From: Cerasicoccus maritimus
GTDB taxonomy: Bacteria; Verrucomicrobiota; Verrucomicrobiia; Opitutales; Cerasicoccaceae
Length of the DNA stretch: 64,000 nucleotides
Reading direction: 5' to 3'
NCBI GenBank assembly: GCA_031296935.1
Contig: JAVDPD010000004.1
Span: forward strand, 124,001-188,000
The position numbers and the translations under genes were made by a program. The notes under the pieces were generated by a model. The model saw only the letters and a list, made by a program, of their open reading frames with translations. It was not told where the DNA came from and did no database searches. This document shows positions 1 through 8,830 of this stretch, in pieces. Each line of letters starts with the position of its first letter. The stretch's first letter is position 1.

Positions 1-1
1 C

Positions 2-421
<420 letters not shown>

Positions 422-440
422 CGGCGTATCGGAGGTCTGA

Positions 441-510
441 GATCGGAAAGTCGGCAATCCGACTAACTGGTCGCCGACATCCTGCCCTCTGACATCCGAC
501 CACCGACATC
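441..510. repeat. Degenerate short-period repeat between atpD and atpC
   Basis: The spacer between atpD and atpC contains repeated CCGAC/TGACATC words with spacings of about 7 and 15-16 bases (CCGAC at 459, 474, 496 and 503; TGAC at 490), plus a small hairpin AGTCGG-caat-CCGACT at 449-464. It resembles in style, not in exact sequence, the period-7/8 tracts elsewhere in the window. It could also act as an intra-operon RNA structure. Weakly supported as a repeat. Confidence 0.35.
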
Positions 511-518
511 AGATACAC

Positions 519-929
519 ATGGCACTCACACTTGAAATCGTCACCCCCGAAAAGATCGTCTACACCAAGACGGTCAGCGAGGTGGTCCTGCCGACGAAGC
601 AGGGCGAAATCGACATCCTGCCCGGCCACCAACCGCTCTTGACTGTTGTCGAGGGTGGCGAAGTGACTGCAAAGGGCGATTCGGTAGAGCACCTGGCCAT
701 CGACAAGGGCTTTGCCCGCGTGCAGAACGACACGATCTCCATCCTGACCGAAGCCGCGATCGACATCGAGAATATCGACGTTGCGATGGTTGAGGCGGCG
801 CAGAAGCGCGCCGAGGAGGCCCTGCAAAAGGCGATCGACGAGAACGTCGACCCGGCCCGTATCGAAGAGCTGGAAAACGTCGTCCGCTTCGCCGTCATTC
901 AAAAGCTGGCCAAGAAGGGCAAGCTCTAA
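519..929 (+). CDS. atpC: ATP synthase F1 subunit epsilon
   Basis: A 136-residue epsilon subunit of F1Fo ATP synthase, the central-stalk protein that couples rotation and can inhibit ATP hydrolysis. It begins MALTLEIVTPEKIVY, the typical first strand of the N-terminal beta-sandwich; GEIDILPGHQPLLT and the acidic/alanine-rich C-terminal helix (EEALQKAIDE) follow as expected. Length fits the family (about 130-140). No good Shine-Dalgarno sequence is visible before the ATG, so translation may depend partly on atpD. An intrinsic terminator follows at 953-986, closing the atp operon. Confidence 0.96.
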   Translation: MALTLEIVTPEKIVYTKTVSEVVLPTKQGEIDILPGHQPLLTVVEGGEVTAKGDSVEHLAIDKGFARVQNDTISILTEAAIDIENIDVAMVEAAQKRAEEALQKAIDENVDPARIEELENVVRFAVIQKLAKKGKL

Positions 930-952
930 GCGATTCGCAAATTCTTTCCATG

Positions 953-986
953 AAAGCGACCTCGATCAGGGGTCGCTTTTATTTTT
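953..986 (+). terminator. Intrinsic terminator of the atp operon
   Basis: A perfect 9-bp stem (AAAGCGACC at 953-961 with GGTCGCTTT at 971-979), a 9-base loop and a following T-rich run (TTTTATTTTT). It lies just after atpC and before the end of the convergent gene at 999-1424. Confidence 0.85.
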
Positions 987-998
987 GTCCGAGAGGCG

Positions 999-1424
999 TT
1001 ACCGTCGTTGCCAGTGTTTGCGAAAGACAGCGGCTTCGGCGCCCGTGAGGGTGATGCGCTCGTCGGGCATATTGATGCTCACCTCACGGCCCAAGTGGTC
1101 CATGCTCACGGATCGGGTATTGGTCAGGGCGAATTGTAGCGCGCTGTTCATTTTGTCGAGGTGATCACGCGGGGGCACGATGATCAGTGTGGTGATGAAC
1201 CAGGCGATGAAGATAAAGATGGCTTCGACGGCGATGGCAATGAACCAGAACGACAGTGAGCGCCCGGTGAAATTGATCCCCATGATGGCTGCCATTGCAA
1301 AGGGTAGTGGGCTCGAGGCGAGTGAAATCGCAATTGCTAGGCGTAGGCCCCGCCGCTCATATTGGTCGGCCAGGGAATCCAAGTCCTCTTCAAAGGAGTT
1401 ATAACTGGTCATGGCAGGTAACAT
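999..1424 (-). CDS. Two-pass membrane protein of unknown function
   Basis: A protein of 141 residues (137 if the second ATG, at 1412, is used; neither has a clear ribosome binding site). The N-terminal part (SFEEDLDSLADQYERRGLR) is charged; two hydrophobic segments at about residues 28-50 and 58-85 form a hairpin in the membrane, and a roughly 45-residue tail faces the same side as the N-terminus. The tail contains HLGREVSINMPDERITLTG, which I do not recognise as a domain. It converges on atpC across that gene's terminator. No function can be assigned; it is probably a real gene because reading frame and membrane pattern are intact. Confidence 0.7.
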   Translation of the reverse strand: MLPAMTSYNSFEEDLDSLADQYERRGLRLAIAISLASSPLPFAMAAIMGINFTGRSLSFWFIAIAVEAIFIFIAWFITTLIIVPPRDHLDKMNSALQFALTNTRSVSMDHLGREVSINMPDERITLTGAEAAVFRKHWQRR

Positions 1425-1776
1425 TGTCTGACGAATAAATATTCCACCGTGCGACGCTCTAGTGCAAGTTTCATTGGGGACAAAGTGCCCTTAATTAGTA
1501 AAGCAAATGGCCCCTATTTTGGGCTCGAAAGACGTTGAGACTTCTTACTGACTCTACTTCATCATGAGATACATCGACTCGTTTGTCCTCGTGTGGGGAA
1601 TGTGACGCATCAGTTACGTTTCGTACGGCGGCAAGGAGCGCTGAGAGAAAATATGCAGCGATGGACAGATATACTGGCATATGGGGAACTTTTCCCACGC
1701 CGTCCGGTCCAGCAATTGCAATTAGACATTGAATGGCAGGCCTCATCGCCTTTGACTTCTACTTTTTACTTTGATT
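1425..1776. other. Intergenic region with nothing recognised
   Basis: About 350 bases between two divergent genes. I see no RNA gene, no convincing ORF and no repeat; it presumably carries the promoters of both neighbours, but I cannot place a convincing -35/-10 pair. Confidence 0.4.
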
Positions 1777-2637
1777 ATGCGATACTTGATACCCTTGCTT
1801 GTGCTCTTACTTCCTGCTTGGTTGATGGCTCAATGGACAGTGGTGGGATCGGACTTGTTAGCGCCAGCGGTAAAGCCGGTGGTTGAAGGGTTTGCCGAAC
1901 ACAGTGACACTGAAATAACGATGGAGTTTATCGGGAGCGTGCCGGGTAAAGAGGACCTCAAAGTTGGCGAGGCGGATTTAGCGATCCTGGCGGCTCCCAA
2001 GGATGCCGATTTACCTTCGGGTAATTACAAGGTGCTGCCCATTGCTTACGAAGTCGCCTACGTCGTTGTGGAGAAGCTGAACCCACTTACTGAAGTTTCC
2101 ATGGAGCAGCTGGCCGCGATCTTCGGCTCTTCGGGCGTTCAAAAAGTCGAGCGTTGGGGAGAGCTTAACTTGCAGGGGCCGATTGCTCAGCGTTCCATCC
2201 TGCCCTTGGCGCTGGACAATGATTCTACCGTGGTGCTGGAGCTTTTTAAATACGAGGTGTTGCAAAGTGGCTCCCTCCGGGCCAATGTGAACCGCGTGAA
2301 GGGTAATCTACAATTGATGGAAATGATCGCTAGCGACAGTGGCTCTATCGGAATTTCCAACCAAGTGCTGCTCGATGACAAGGTCCGCGCGCTGGCGGTT
2401 TCGGGCAGCGATGAATTTGCCTTTGGTCCCACACCTGAAAATGTGCACTACGGTGAATACCCGCTGCGTTTGAGCTACTATTTGGTCTATCCGCGTGAAA
2501 AACAGAACGAATTAAAGCCACTTTTGAAAGCATTATTGGGTGCTGATTTGGCGGATCGCCTTGATAATGAAGGGTTTGTGCCCCTTCCGGAAAATGTTCG
2601 AAAAAGAATGCTTGTAGAGCTTGACAAAGGAGCATGA
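1777..2637 (+). CDS. PstS-like periplasmic substrate-binding protein
   Basis: A 286-residue secreted protein. It starts with a clear signal peptide (MRYLIPLLVLLLPAWLMA, cleavage before Gln) and continues WTVVGSDLLAPAVKPVVEGFAEH, the type-2 periplasmic binding fold of the PstS/PBP-like family that binds phosphate or other oxyanions. The internal segment EVAYVVVEKLNPLTEVSMEQLAAIFG matches the mid-domain motif of these proteins (V...NP...LT..QL..IF.G), as does SGSIGISNQ. No pst transport genes lie next to it, so it may be a solitary sensor or scavenger. The ATG at 1777 is chosen over a TTG two codons upstream because it opens directly onto the signal peptide. Confidence 0.8.
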   Translation: MRYLIPLLVLLLPAWLMAQWTVVGSDLLAPAVKPVVEGFAEHSDTEITMEFIGSVPGKEDLKVGEADLAILAAPKDADLPSGNYKVLPIAYEVAYVVVEKLNPLTEVSMEQLAAIFGSSGVQKVERWGELNLQGPIAQRSILPLALDNDSTVVLELFKYEVLQSGSLRANVNRVKGNLQLMEMIASDSGSIGISNQVLLDDKVRALAVSGSDEFAFGPTPENVHYGEYPLRLSYYLVYPREKQNELKPLLKALLGADLADRLDNEGFVPLPENVRKRMLVELDKGA

Positions 2638-2665
2638 TCGGGCACTCTTTAGCACTTTCTCAAAT

Positions 2666-2741
<76 letters not shown>

Positions 2742-2751
2742 ATTTACCAAC

Positions 2752-2788
2752 ACAAAACCCGCTGATTATCAGCGGGTTTTGTTGTGTT
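2752..2788 (+). terminator. Strong intrinsic terminator after tRNA-Gly
   Basis: A perfect 14-bp stem (2752-2765 with 2769-2782) around a TTA loop, GC core CCCGCTGA/TCAGCGGG flanked by AAAA and TTTT, so it can work in both directions. Confidence 0.9.
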
Positions 2789-2891
2789 TGGATTCTCGAA
2801 TCAACGTGCTTCTACCGTCGATGTATGAATAGATCAGTTACCGTGAGCTGGACTAAGGGAGGACACATGTTGGGGAAGGCCCACTGGTTCA

Positions 2892-4085
2892 TTATTTCTT
2901 CGGGGAGCGTGTTATTCGGCAAAAGAGATTAATGCGTTTGCCTAGCTTAATTGCTGGGTGCTCGATGAGCAGGAAAGCGATAGCGGCGGTGATCACTACA
3001 AAGATCGTCATCGGTGCCAGCAGGGGGAGGAATTCATTGATGGGCATCTTGATGGCGCGTGCGGGCAGCAGCATCGTGAATATCAGATAGAGCAAAATGC
3101 CGTGGAGTAGATAAATGCTGTAACTCAGCTCGCCCAAGAGAATGGAGCTGCGTAGCCGCAGGAGCCCAAAGAGGTCATTGCCGAGCAAGGTCAGCCAGAA
3201 GAAGGCCGACATCAGCGCCAACTGCTGCCAGCCCAGGATGGGCATGCTGTGTAGGGTTAGCACGAACGCAGCGAGGCTGGCCAAAGAAACGAGTGGATGG
3301 CGGACCCAGCGCTCTGCCTGTAGTGGCAGGCGAATCAGTTTGGCCCCCAAGGCGCCAATGACGAAGAGGATAAAGAGCTTGCTGTTAAAGCTGAGCGCCA
3401 GTTGGGGGAAGCAATAGCCGGCAATGAACAGCGCGAGGAGGCAGCTAATTACAAAGGCGCCTCGGCGGATGCACCAGGCGACGAGTGGCAGCGACAGGTA
3501 GAACAGCCATTCGTAGCGTAGCGTCCACTGAACGCCCCCCGTGATGAAACGCGTGTCCTGTAGGCCATTGATATCTCCCGATCCAAAAAACAGCCAGCCG
3601 AGGCATTCTCGAGCGAATGAGGCGGGGCCCTCTGCGAGCGTGAAGTTCGTTTGCGCCAGCACGATGATGATCACCACGCACAGTGCGACCAGGTAAAGCG
3701 GGTAAATGCGGAACAGCCGCGAGTTATACAGCCGCGCCCAGCTTAAATTTGGCTGGGCCACGATGCGGTCCACGAAGAGGAAGCCTGAAATCATGAAGAA
3801 CAGCGAGACGCCGACCGTGCCGAGGTTGGCTGCGATGACCGACTTTGCGAGCTCCCATTGGCCGGTGTTTTTCCACGAGTGTGTTGCGTAGAAATGGCCG
3901 ACAAAGACCATCGTAGCCAGATAGCCCCGCAGGCCGTCGATCGTCTCATAGCGATTGCTGCGTTCACGCAGGTAGCGAAAGACTGGCAGGCGTTGCAGCA
4001 CCCACGCAGCTGCTAAGGCAGTGGCAAACGCGCCGAACAGCGCGATTGAAATGGGTAAATCCTTCTCTGGGCGAAAAAGCAGCAT
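2892..4085 (-). CDS. Acyltransferase 3 family membrane protein (OafA/YrhL type)
   Basis: A 397-residue integral membrane acyltransferase of the acyltransferase-3 family, enzymes that O-acetylate or O-acylate surface polysaccharides and lipids. The signature segment IDGLRGYLATMVFVGHFYATH carries the family Arg and the catalytic His; about ten hydrophobic segments fill the rest (SLFFMISGFLF, LYSIYLLHGILLY). The start ATG at 4085 gives a short cytoplasmic N-terminus before the first membrane helix. It stands alone, convergent to tRNA-Gly. The acceptor cannot be told from sequence; no glycosyltransferase or O-antigen genes are adjacent. Family assignment is secure, substrate unknown. Confidence 0.88.
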   Translation of the reverse strand: MLLFRPEKDLPISIALFGAFATALAAAWVLQRLPVFRYLRERSNRYETIDGLRGYLATMVFVGHFYATHSWKNTGQWELAKSVIAANLGTVGVSLFFMISGFLFVDRIVAQPNLSWARLYNSRLFRIYPLYLVALCVVIIIVLAQTNFTLAEGPASFARECLGWLFFGSGDINGLQDTRFITGGVQWTLRYEWLFYLSLPLVAWCIRRGAFVISCLLALFIAGYCFPQLALSFNSKLFILFVIGALGAKLIRLPLQAERWVRHPLVSLASLAAFVLTLHSMPILGWQQLALMSAFFWLTLLGNDLFGLLRLRSSILLGELSYSIYLLHGILLYLIFTMLLPARAIKMPINEFLPLLAPMTIFVVITAAIAFLLIEHPAIKLGKRINLFCRITRSPKK

Positions 4086-4260
4086 GGCAGGCGATTCTCG
4101 CGAGCAACTCAGGTGAGTGCGCGCTTGATAAGGTCCGCATGCTGGCGGCTATTTGGCCCTAGGGCAATACGCGAAACTGTCGTGTGGGGAGGGGCGGTTT
4201 CGTGAATCTCTAACTTGACGCTACTGTAGTGCTTAGACAGTGTGCCTATTCGATTGTACT

Positions 4261-5247
4261 ATGGGGATCGACGGGCGAGATTATATACGAGAGCGACCAA
4301 CTGGCGGCGATGGCTGGGAGTTTGGCCATGCTGTTAAGTGGCTGATAATCCTGAATGTCATTGTGTTTGTGCTACAGGTAGTGGTCGTGCGCGATTCAGT
4401 GGAAGCGGATTTTGCCAACAGCCCTTATGGCGAGCTGACCAGTGAGGACATGGCCGATTACATGCGCTTTGCGCCCAAGATGTCACGGGTGACTGATTGG
4501 CTGCAATTGAGCACGGACGACGTTTTGCATGGTCAGGTGTGGCGGTTGCTGACCTATGGGTTCTGCCACGACCGGTTGAGCGTTTTCCACATCCTCTTCA
4601 ACATGCTCTTTCTGTGGTGGTTTGGCAAAACGCTGGAGCGGATGTACGGCGGGCGCGAGTTCTGCCTGTTCTATCTGGTGGCAATCATCCTGGCTGGGGT
4701 GGCGTTCGTGTTGTTGGATTTATGGACGGGCAGCCGAGTGCCTTCAGTGGGGGCCTCGGGCGGAGTCATGGCGGTGATGATGCTCTATGCGATGCATTTC
4801 CCCTACGAAAAAATCCGCATCTGGTTCCTTTTCCCGATCGCGATTCGCTGGGTGGTGCTGGCTTATGTGATCTTTGATTTGCACCCGGTGCTGCTGGCGA
4901 TTGCGGGGGATCAAAACTTCTCTGGCGTGGCGCATGCGGCCCATGTCGGTGGGCTGGCTTTTGGCTATGCTTATTGGAAGTTGGAGTGGCGGCTTGAGCC
5001 GCTTTGGGAGAAATTACCGCTGACCAAAATCACGATGAAGCGCGTGCTCCCGCAGCGGCAACCCAAGCCCACATTGCGGGGCAAGGCCGCGCCGGCGAGG
5101 CAGCGCTCGGGCAAGGCCAAGCAAGCCGAGCAAGCGAAGATTGATGCGATCTTGGAGAAGATCAGCCAAGACGGTTGGGACAGCCTGAGCGCGAAAGAGC
5201 GCAAGCTACTGGACCAAGCCAGCGAATCAATGCGCGGACGACGCTGA
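4261..5247 (+). CDS. Rhomboid family intramembrane serine protease
   Basis: A 328-residue protein with six or seven membrane segments and the rhomboid catalytic signature: Ser166 in SVGASGGVMAV, His228 in AHAAHVGGLAFG, and the oxyanion pair His110/Asn114 in HILFNMLFLWWFGK. WR at about residue 94 is also typical. The first 20 residues and a hydrophilic loop (residues 45-80) precede the core. The C-terminal tail of about 90 residues is basic and Gln/Ala-rich (QRSGKAKQAEQAKIDAILEK), ending in a small helical motif seen in other rhomboids of this phylum. ATG 4261 is preferred over an in-frame GTG seven codons upstream. It converges on gcvP. Substrate unknown. Confidence 0.92.
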   Translation: MGIDGRDYIRERPTGGDGWEFGHAVKWLIILNVIVFVLQVVVVRDSVEADFANSPYGELTSEDMADYMRFAPKMSRVTDWLQLSTDDVLHGQVWRLLTYGFCHDRLSVFHILFNMLFLWWFGKTLERMYGGREFCLFYLVAIILAGVAFVLLDLWTGSRVPSVGASGGVMAVMMLYAMHFPYEKIRIWFLFPIAIRWVVLAYVIFDLHPVLLAIAGDQNFSGVAHAAHVGGLAFGYAYWKLEWRLEPLWEKLPLTKITMKRVLPQRQPKPTLRGKAAPARQRSGKAKQAEQAKIDAILEKISQDGWDSLSAKERKLLDQASESMRGRR

Positions 5248-5291
5248 GTGGGCGCTTGAATTGACGCCCGGCTCATTTCGCTTAAGGCAGG

Positions 5292-8237
5292 CTACGCGGT
5301 CGTGCAGCAGCCGGTGACGCGCTCGAAAATCTCGTCCACGGGCATCTCGGCGATGACGCGCGGGGAGAGGCGGTTTTCGTGGATTTCGGGCAGGCCGGTC
5401 AGCGGCGCGGAGAGCGTGAGCTGGCGGTTGGCCGACACTTCGTCCACGCGGTCCACCGGCGTAAAGCGCGGGGCGGCGTTGAGCGCGTCCGGGAATTGCT
5501 CGATGACGTCCTTGATGCGGATCACGGCGTCGGCAAAGCGGTCGAGCTCGTCCTTGGTGTAGCTTTCGGTGGGCTCGATCATCAGGCCAAACTGCTCCGG
5601 CCAGGCGACGGTCGGCGCGTGGAACCCGAAGTCGAGGAAGAGCTTGCCCACGCGGGTGATCGCCAACGCGCGCGGCACGCCGGCGGCTTCGATGGCCTTG
5701 AAGTCGTCTTCGCTGAGCGTGAGGATAAACTCGTGCATGCGGGGCGCGTCCGGGGCGCCGGCGGGCAGCGTCGGGTAGCGTTCGCCGAGGCGGCTGAGCA
5801 GGTAACGCGCTGCCAGCACGGACATGGCGGACATGCGGCGCACGCCGTCCTTGCCGAGGCGGAGCAGGTAAGTGTAGGCGCGGATCTTGTGCGCGAAGTT
5901 GCCCCAGTGGCGGTGGAACGAGCCGATGCTGTGCTTGGGCTTCACGGGGACGAATTCCTCGCCCTGCTTTTCGATCTGGTAACCGGGTAGGAAGTCGATC
6001 AGGCGCTCGGACACGGCCACCATTGCGTCGCCTGGGCCACCGCCGCCGTGCGGGATGGTCCAGGTTTTGTGGAGGTTGTTATGAACCGCGTCCACGCCGA
6101 GGGCATTGAGGTCGAGCCAGCCAGCGATGGCGTTCATGTTCGCGCCGTCCATATAAACGAGGCCTCCTGCAGCGTGCACCTTGTCGGCGATGAGCTTGAA
6201 GTCGGTTTCGAAGAGGCCGCAGGTGTTCGGGTTGGTGATCATCACCCCGCAGAGGCGGTCGCCGAACTCGGCCAGTTTCTTTTCAAAGACTTCCATGTCG
6301 ATGCGGCCGTCTTCGCCGTCTTCGAGCAGGACGATGCCGCGCACCTTGCCGTCGATCTTGCCCGAGGCGAGGCCCGCCATGGACGCCGTGGCGAAGTTCG
6401 TGCCGTGGGCGCTGCGCGGGATGAAGATCACGTCGCGGTGCGCCTCGCCGTTGTGGCGGTGGTAGGCTTGGAAAAGCTTGAGGCCCACCAGCTCACCTTG
6501 CGCGCCAGCCAGCGGCTGCGTGGTCACGGCGGGCAGGCCGGTGATGGCCTTGAACCACTCCTGCACATCGTAAAGCACCTCGAGGCAGCCCTGCACGTCG
6601 GCAAACGGCGCTTGCGGGTGCGTGTCGGTGAAGCCGGGCAGGCCCGCGGCCCATTCGTTGAGCGCGGGGTTGTATTTCATGGTGCAGGAGCCGAGCGGGT
6701 AGCAGGCGTCGTCCGGGGAGACGTTCAGCTCGCCGAGCTTGTTGTAGTAGGCCTGCAATTCTTCCTGCGAGAACGCCGGGATGCCGGGCGCTTCGACGCG
6801 CAAATACTCGGCGGGAACTGCGGGGAGTGCGGCGCCTGCGGTTCCGCCGACGATGGCGGCGAGCTTGGCAACGTCCTCCTCGGTCTGGCGGTCGGTAAAG
6901 GCGATCTTGACCAACTGACGGCCGCCTTCGATGCGCTCGCTGACGTCCACGCCGGCCCAGAGGCCTTGTTCGCGGCCCGCAGCCAGGAACTTGCCTGCGT
7001 CTTCCACGACGATCGTTACTTCGTTGAAGCATGCGGCGGTCGGGTAGGCGAGCTGCACGCCGCAGGAGGCGACAAACTTTTCGGCCAACGTGCGGCCCTT
7101 GGCGATCATCGAGCCGAGACCGGCGTCACCGCGCGCAATCATCGCCGCGCCGGCGAGGGTCGAAATGAACGCCTGGTTCGAGCAAATGTTCGACGTGGCC
7201 TTGTCCTTGCGGATGTGCTGCTCGCGGGTGGACATGACCATCACGCAGCACTCGCGGCCAGCGTTGTCTACGGCCTTGCCGACGAAGCGGCCCGGGGTTG
7301 CGCGGACGTTGTTCTTCGCCTTTTCATTGTGGCGCACGCCGAAGAGGCCGAGGCCCGGCCCGCCAAAGTTCGGCCCGATGGCCAGGTGCTGCGCTTCGCC
7401 GACGAGGATGTCCGCGCCGGTTTCGCCGTATTGGCTCGGCGGCTTGAGTCCGCCTTGGGCCAGCAAAATCGGATCCACGACGGCAATGGCGAGCGTGCCC
7501 GCGGCGTGCACGGCGTCGGTCAGTGCGTCAACTTCTTCCAGGAGGCCGAGGTTGTTGACCTGCGGGAAGGCGACGGCGGCCAGGGATTTGCCCAGCGACT
7601 CTGCCTTGGCCTGGACGGCGGCGGGGTTGAGGCGGCCCGTAGCGGCGTCCGGCTGGATGTATTCCACCTTGATGTCGGTCTCGGCGATCAGGGTTTCGAG
7701 GACTTCGAGGTCGCCGGGGTAAAGGTTGCCCGCGACGAGGGCGGTGTCGGCCTTTTTGCCGAGGCGGATTGAGCAGCAAATGGCTTCGAAGAGCGCGGTG
7801 GCGCGGTCGTAAAGGGAGGAGTTAATCGCCTCAAAGCCGGTCAGCTGCGTCATGGCGCATTGGTAGATCCAGTGCGTAATGAGCGTGCCCTGCGAGCGCT
7901 CGGGCTGGTAGGGGGTGTAGGCGGTGGCGAGGTTGCGAATCGTGCAAACGTAGGGCGCAATCGGGTCGACCGAGTAGTCCGGCAAGCCGTCGCCAATGAA
8001 GTTCGTGCGGACGTTGTTCTTGTCGGCAAAGGCCTGCATTTTGTCCATCGTCTCGGTGTAGCCGAGCTCTTCGGGCAGCTGGAGCTCACCGACGTGGAAG
8101 GCGGCCTCGGGAATATGGTTATAGAGGTCGCGGAGCGTGCTGAGGCCGAGCTTGTCCAGCATGGCGCTGGTGTCGGCGTCTCCTGCGGGGATGTAGTGGC
8201 GGGCGGATTCGCGCGGATTTTCGCTCAAAAAAGACAT
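5292..8237 (-). CDS. gcvP: Glycine dehydrogenase (decarboxylating), full-length P-protein
   Basis: A 981-residue P-protein of the glycine cleavage system: it decarboxylates glycine with pyridoxal phosphate and passes the aminomethyl group to lipoyl-GcvH. Both halves (PA-like N-terminal, PB-like C-terminal) are present in one chain. The PLP-binding Lys is residue 724 in HNNLHKTWTIPHGGGGPG, followed by the glycine-rich loop; YPLGSCTMKYNP is the other family hallmark. The N-terminus contains YTPYQPERSQGTL and TGFEAINSSLYD. gcvT and gcvH are not in the window. A FadR-type operator lies 30 bases upstream of the start and a GntR/FCD regulator is divergently encoded, suggesting that this gene is regulated from there. 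Confidence 0.98.
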   Translation of the reverse strand: MSFLSENPRESARHYIPAGDADTSAMLDKLGLSTLRDLYNHIPEAAFHVGELQLPEELGYTETMDKMQAFADKNNVRTNFIGDGLPDYSVDPIAPYVCTIRNLATAYTPYQPERSQGTLITHWIYQCAMTQLTGFEAINSSLYDRATALFEAICCSIRLGKKADTALVAGNLYPGDLEVLETLIAETDIKVEYIQPDAATGRLNPAAVQAKAESLGKSLAAVAFPQVNNLGLLEEVDALTDAVHAAGTLAIAVVDPILLAQGGLKPPSQYGETGADILVGEAQHLAIGPNFGGPGLGLFGVRHNEKAKNNVRATPGRFVGKAVDNAGRECCVMVMSTREQHIRKDKATSNICSNQAFISTLAGAAMIARGDAGLGSMIAKGRTLAEKFVASCGVQLAYPTAACFNEVTIVVEDAGKFLAAGREQGLWAGVDVSERIEGGRQLVKIAFTDRQTEEDVAKLAAIVGGTAGAALPAVPAEYLRVEAPGIPAFSQEELQAYYNKLGELNVSPDDACYPLGSCTMKYNPALNEWAAGLPGFTDTHPQAPFADVQGCLEVLYDVQEWFKAITGLPAVTTQPLAGAQGELVGLKLFQAYHRHNGEAHRDVIFIPRSAHGTNFATASMAGLASGKIDGKVRGIVLLEDGEDGRIDMEVFEKKLAEFGDRLCGVMITNPNTCGLFETDFKLIADKVHAAGGLVYMDGANMNAIAGWLDLNALGVDAVHNNLHKTWTIPHGGGGPGDAMVAVSERLIDFLPGYQIEKQGEEFVPVKPKHSIGSFHRHWGNFAHKIRAYTYLLRLGKDGVRRMSAMSVLAARYLLSRLGERYPTLPAGAPDAPRMHEFILTLSEDDFKAIEAAGVPRALAITRVGKLFLDFGFHAPTVAWPEQFGLMIEPTESYTKDELDRFADAVIRIKDVIEQFPDALNAAPRFTPVDRVDEVSANRQLTLSAPLTGLPEIHENRLSPRVIAEMPVDEIFERVTGCCTTA

Positions 8238-8256
8238 GATTGCAGCTTGTTCGGTG

Positions 8257-8279
8257 GATTGTCGGATCGTCAGACAATC
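8257..8279. promoter_or_regulatory. Candidate GntR/FadR-type operator between gcvP and the gntR operon
   Basis: A palindrome with arms GATTGTC and GACAATC. Inside it TCGTCAGACAA (8267-8277) fits the FadR-subfamily pattern TNGTCNGACNA exactly, and TTGTCGGATCG (8259-8269) is a weaker overlapping copy. It lies 20-42 bases upstream of gcvP and about 50 bases upstream of the divergent small secreted-protein gene, which is co-directional with the GntR/FCD regulator at 8831. Operator identity and its regulator are inference. Confidence 0.55.
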
Positions 8280-8326
8280 TTACAATATTGACTTGGCCAT
8301 TCTTTCAAGCCTATCTGGTCATTCAG

Positions 8327-8827
8327 ATGCAGAAAATCATCCTCAGCCTGCTTATTTTGCTTTCGAGTCAGTTGATGGCCGATTTCGAGGGAGCAGCCAC
8401 ACCGGAGAAAATCACTGAAATTTTAGTCGATTTAAGTAAACAGCCCATTGGTGAGTCTGGTAGTTGGGGAGGTGCGATTGCTATTATTGATTCGAACCGG
8501 TCTGAGCGCTATGCACAATTTTACCCATTGAGGTCAGGTCTCATCAATATGGAGATTCCTATCGCGAGTAGTGAGGATATCTTTTTGACAGATGATGTCG
8601 TCGAGCGATTGAAGGATTACTTGAAGGGGTGGAAGTTGCAGCCGGAAGTCAGTAAGCGCGGAGGGGTTTACGTCGATGATGGCTCCACTTCAAGTTGGCG
8701 TATCATGGATGTTGAATTGAAGATTTCACCAAGCGACTATCCTAAGTTTATCAACGGACTCTTTCTGAAATGCTTTGGTGAGAAGGAGCCGCTAGACCTA
8801 ACAATTTCTTACGCTCCAGAAGGATAA
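8327..8827 (+). CDS. Small secreted protein of unknown function
   Basis: A 166-residue protein starting with a signal peptide (MQKIILSLLILLSSQLMA, then DFEGAATPEKITEIL). The mature part is mixed alpha/beta with no recognised motif; it contains WGGAIAIIDSNRSERYAQFYPLRSG and ends in YAPEG. In-frame codons continue upstream to 8240, but the ATG at 8327 is chosen because it opens onto the signal peptide. Base composition is more AT-rich than the adjoining gcvP and gntR, hinting at later acquisition. It ends three bases before the gntR start and is probably co-transcribed with it. Confidence 0.7.
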   Translation: MQKIILSLLILLSSQLMADFEGAATPEKITEILVDLSKQPIGESGSWGGAIAIIDSNRSERYAQFYPLRSGLINMEIPIASSEDIFLTDDVVERLKDYLKGWKLQPEVSKRGGVYVDDGSTSSWRIMDVELKISPSDYPKFINGLFLKCFGEKEPLDLTISYAPEG

Positions 8828-8830
8828 AAG

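Noticed and set aside
6048..7772. A 574-codon open frame antisense to gcvP
   Set aside because: It mirrors the GC-rich codon pattern of gcvP, which is certain, and its residue mix (Ala/Gly/Val/Arg-rich) is that of an antisense shadow.
8238..8326. Glycine riboswitch ahead of gcvP
   Set aside because: The leader is under 100 bases and shows no tandem aptamer; a FadR-type operator explains the palindrome better.
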